Below, in pieces: positions 63,613 to 64,000 of a stretch of 64,000 nucleotides of DNA. A program made the translations under genes and the position numbers. Where the stretch lies: assembly GCF_002288065.1 (NCBI RefSeq), contig NZ_CP016773.1, positions 248,001 through 312,000 on the forward strand, written 5' to 3'. Positions within the stretch are counted from its first letter, which is position 1. Each line of letters opens with the position of its first letter. The DNA comes from Candidatus Planktophila sulfonica. GTDB lineage: Bacteria; Actinomycetota; Actinomycetes; Nanopelagicales; Nanopelagicaceae. The notes beneath the pieces are model-generated. The model saw only the letters and a list, made by a program, of their open reading frames with translations, searched no databases and was not told the origin of the DNA.

Positions 63613-64000
63613 GCGATGACTTCGATGCAATCGTTGGGGATATCGATGACGAACTCGACCTCACGCTCTATGCAGATGCTGCCGAACTTGCTGAAGAGGT
63701 AACTGTTCAGATTCTGGCTGCGATTGAAAAAGGACTTAAGTTAAAGAGCCAATTTCATTTGGTGCTCACCGGTGGCACCCTAGGCGTGCAGATCTCAGAA
63801 GCGTTAGTCAATGAATTCAATGCCGATTCAGATGGCTTTGCCGGCCTTCATATCTGGTGGAGCGATGAACGTTTTGTTCCTGCAGATAGCGTTGAACGAA
63901 ATGCTTTCCCATTTCACAAAACTGTGACCAATACAAAAATCGTAATTCACGAAGCCCTTGCATCAGATGTCGCAAAGAGCATTGATGAAGCGGTGAGTGA
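63609..64000 (+). CDS. pgl: 6-phosphogluconolactonase, 3' truncated by window edge
   Basis: Hydrolyses 6-phosphogluconolactone in the oxidative pentose phosphate pathway. The frame opens at ATG 63609 and runs off the window. The DevB/Pgl signature is visible: FHLVLTGGTLG followed by HIWWSDERFVPADSVERN. About 130 of the expected 240 residues are present. A zwf/opcA/pgl cluster on the same strand is likely to extend beyond, by analogy with other actinobacteria. Confidence 0.9.
   Translation, partial: MSDDFDAIVGDIDDELDLTLYADAAELAEEVTVQILAAIEKGLKLKSQFHLVLTGGTLGVQISEALVNEFNADSDGFAGLHIWWSDERFVPADSVERNAFPFHKTVTNTKIVIHEALASDVAKSIDEAVS

Overview
The window is one continuous stretch of a compact actinobacterial chromosome. 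The signs are: thrB followed by rho with an Arg/Asn/Asp-rich insertion; a roughly 277-residue AtpH; MurA with Asp in place of the catalytic Cys; a DUF3052 gene beside aceE; and the GlgE maltosyltransferase. Base composition looks close to half G+C, intergenic gaps are tiny and there is no mobile DNA. This fits a streamlined freshwater actinobacterium of the Nanopelagicales (acI) type. That placement is inference from gene content and style; no rRNA or other phylogenetic marker search was possible.

Layout. 1-8.5 kb: the end of thrB, then rho, rpmE, prfA, prmC, a degenerate sua5, glyA, wecA and two small ATP-synthase assembly genes. 8.7-15.4 kb: the complete F0F1 ATP synthase operon atpB-E-F-H-A-G-D-C, with a hairpin after atpE and an unusually short AtpC. 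15.4-27 kb: murA, a PduO-type cobalamin adenosyltransferase, a repeat-rich secreted protein, an ABC-2 exporter, an aldehyde dehydrogenase, an alpha/beta hydrolase, an AI-2E family permease, DUF4032, a YbbN-like protein and an MFS carrier. 27-34.7 kb: aceE-glgE-glgB on the minus strand, then DUF3052 and a peroxiredoxin. 34.7-43 kb: tRNA-Val, a set of small stand-alone genes, RNase H/phosphatase, a first TerC, and the RNase P RNA. 43-52.6 kb: a myo-inositol catabolic operon (mmsA-iolB-iolD-iolE-transaldolase-like-Gfo/Idh-iolG-EamA). 52.6-64 kb: a second TerC preceded by a probable manganese (yybP-ykoY) riboswitch, small membrane and GNAT genes, an SDR, an MFS carrier, an Orn/Lys/Arg decarboxylase divergent from gabT, a MalT-like LuxR regulator, a GNAT, and the start of pgl.

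Two architectural features run through the window. Many transcription units carry a -10 box (TANNNT or close) exactly 6-7 bases before the start codon, so their mRNAs are probably leaderless; this also fixes several start codons. Divergent promoters are packed together, in one case with overlapping -10 boxes. Convergent genes often end with no gap, or share the same TTAA as both stop codons.

The items most worth a second look are the riboswitch with a visible Shine-Dalgarno-sequestering alternative pairing, the transaldolase-family gene inside an inositol operon that lacks iolC and iolJ here, the Sua5 homologue without its catalytic residues, and the HEAT-repeat gene whose stop codon lies in a tRNA anticodon loop.
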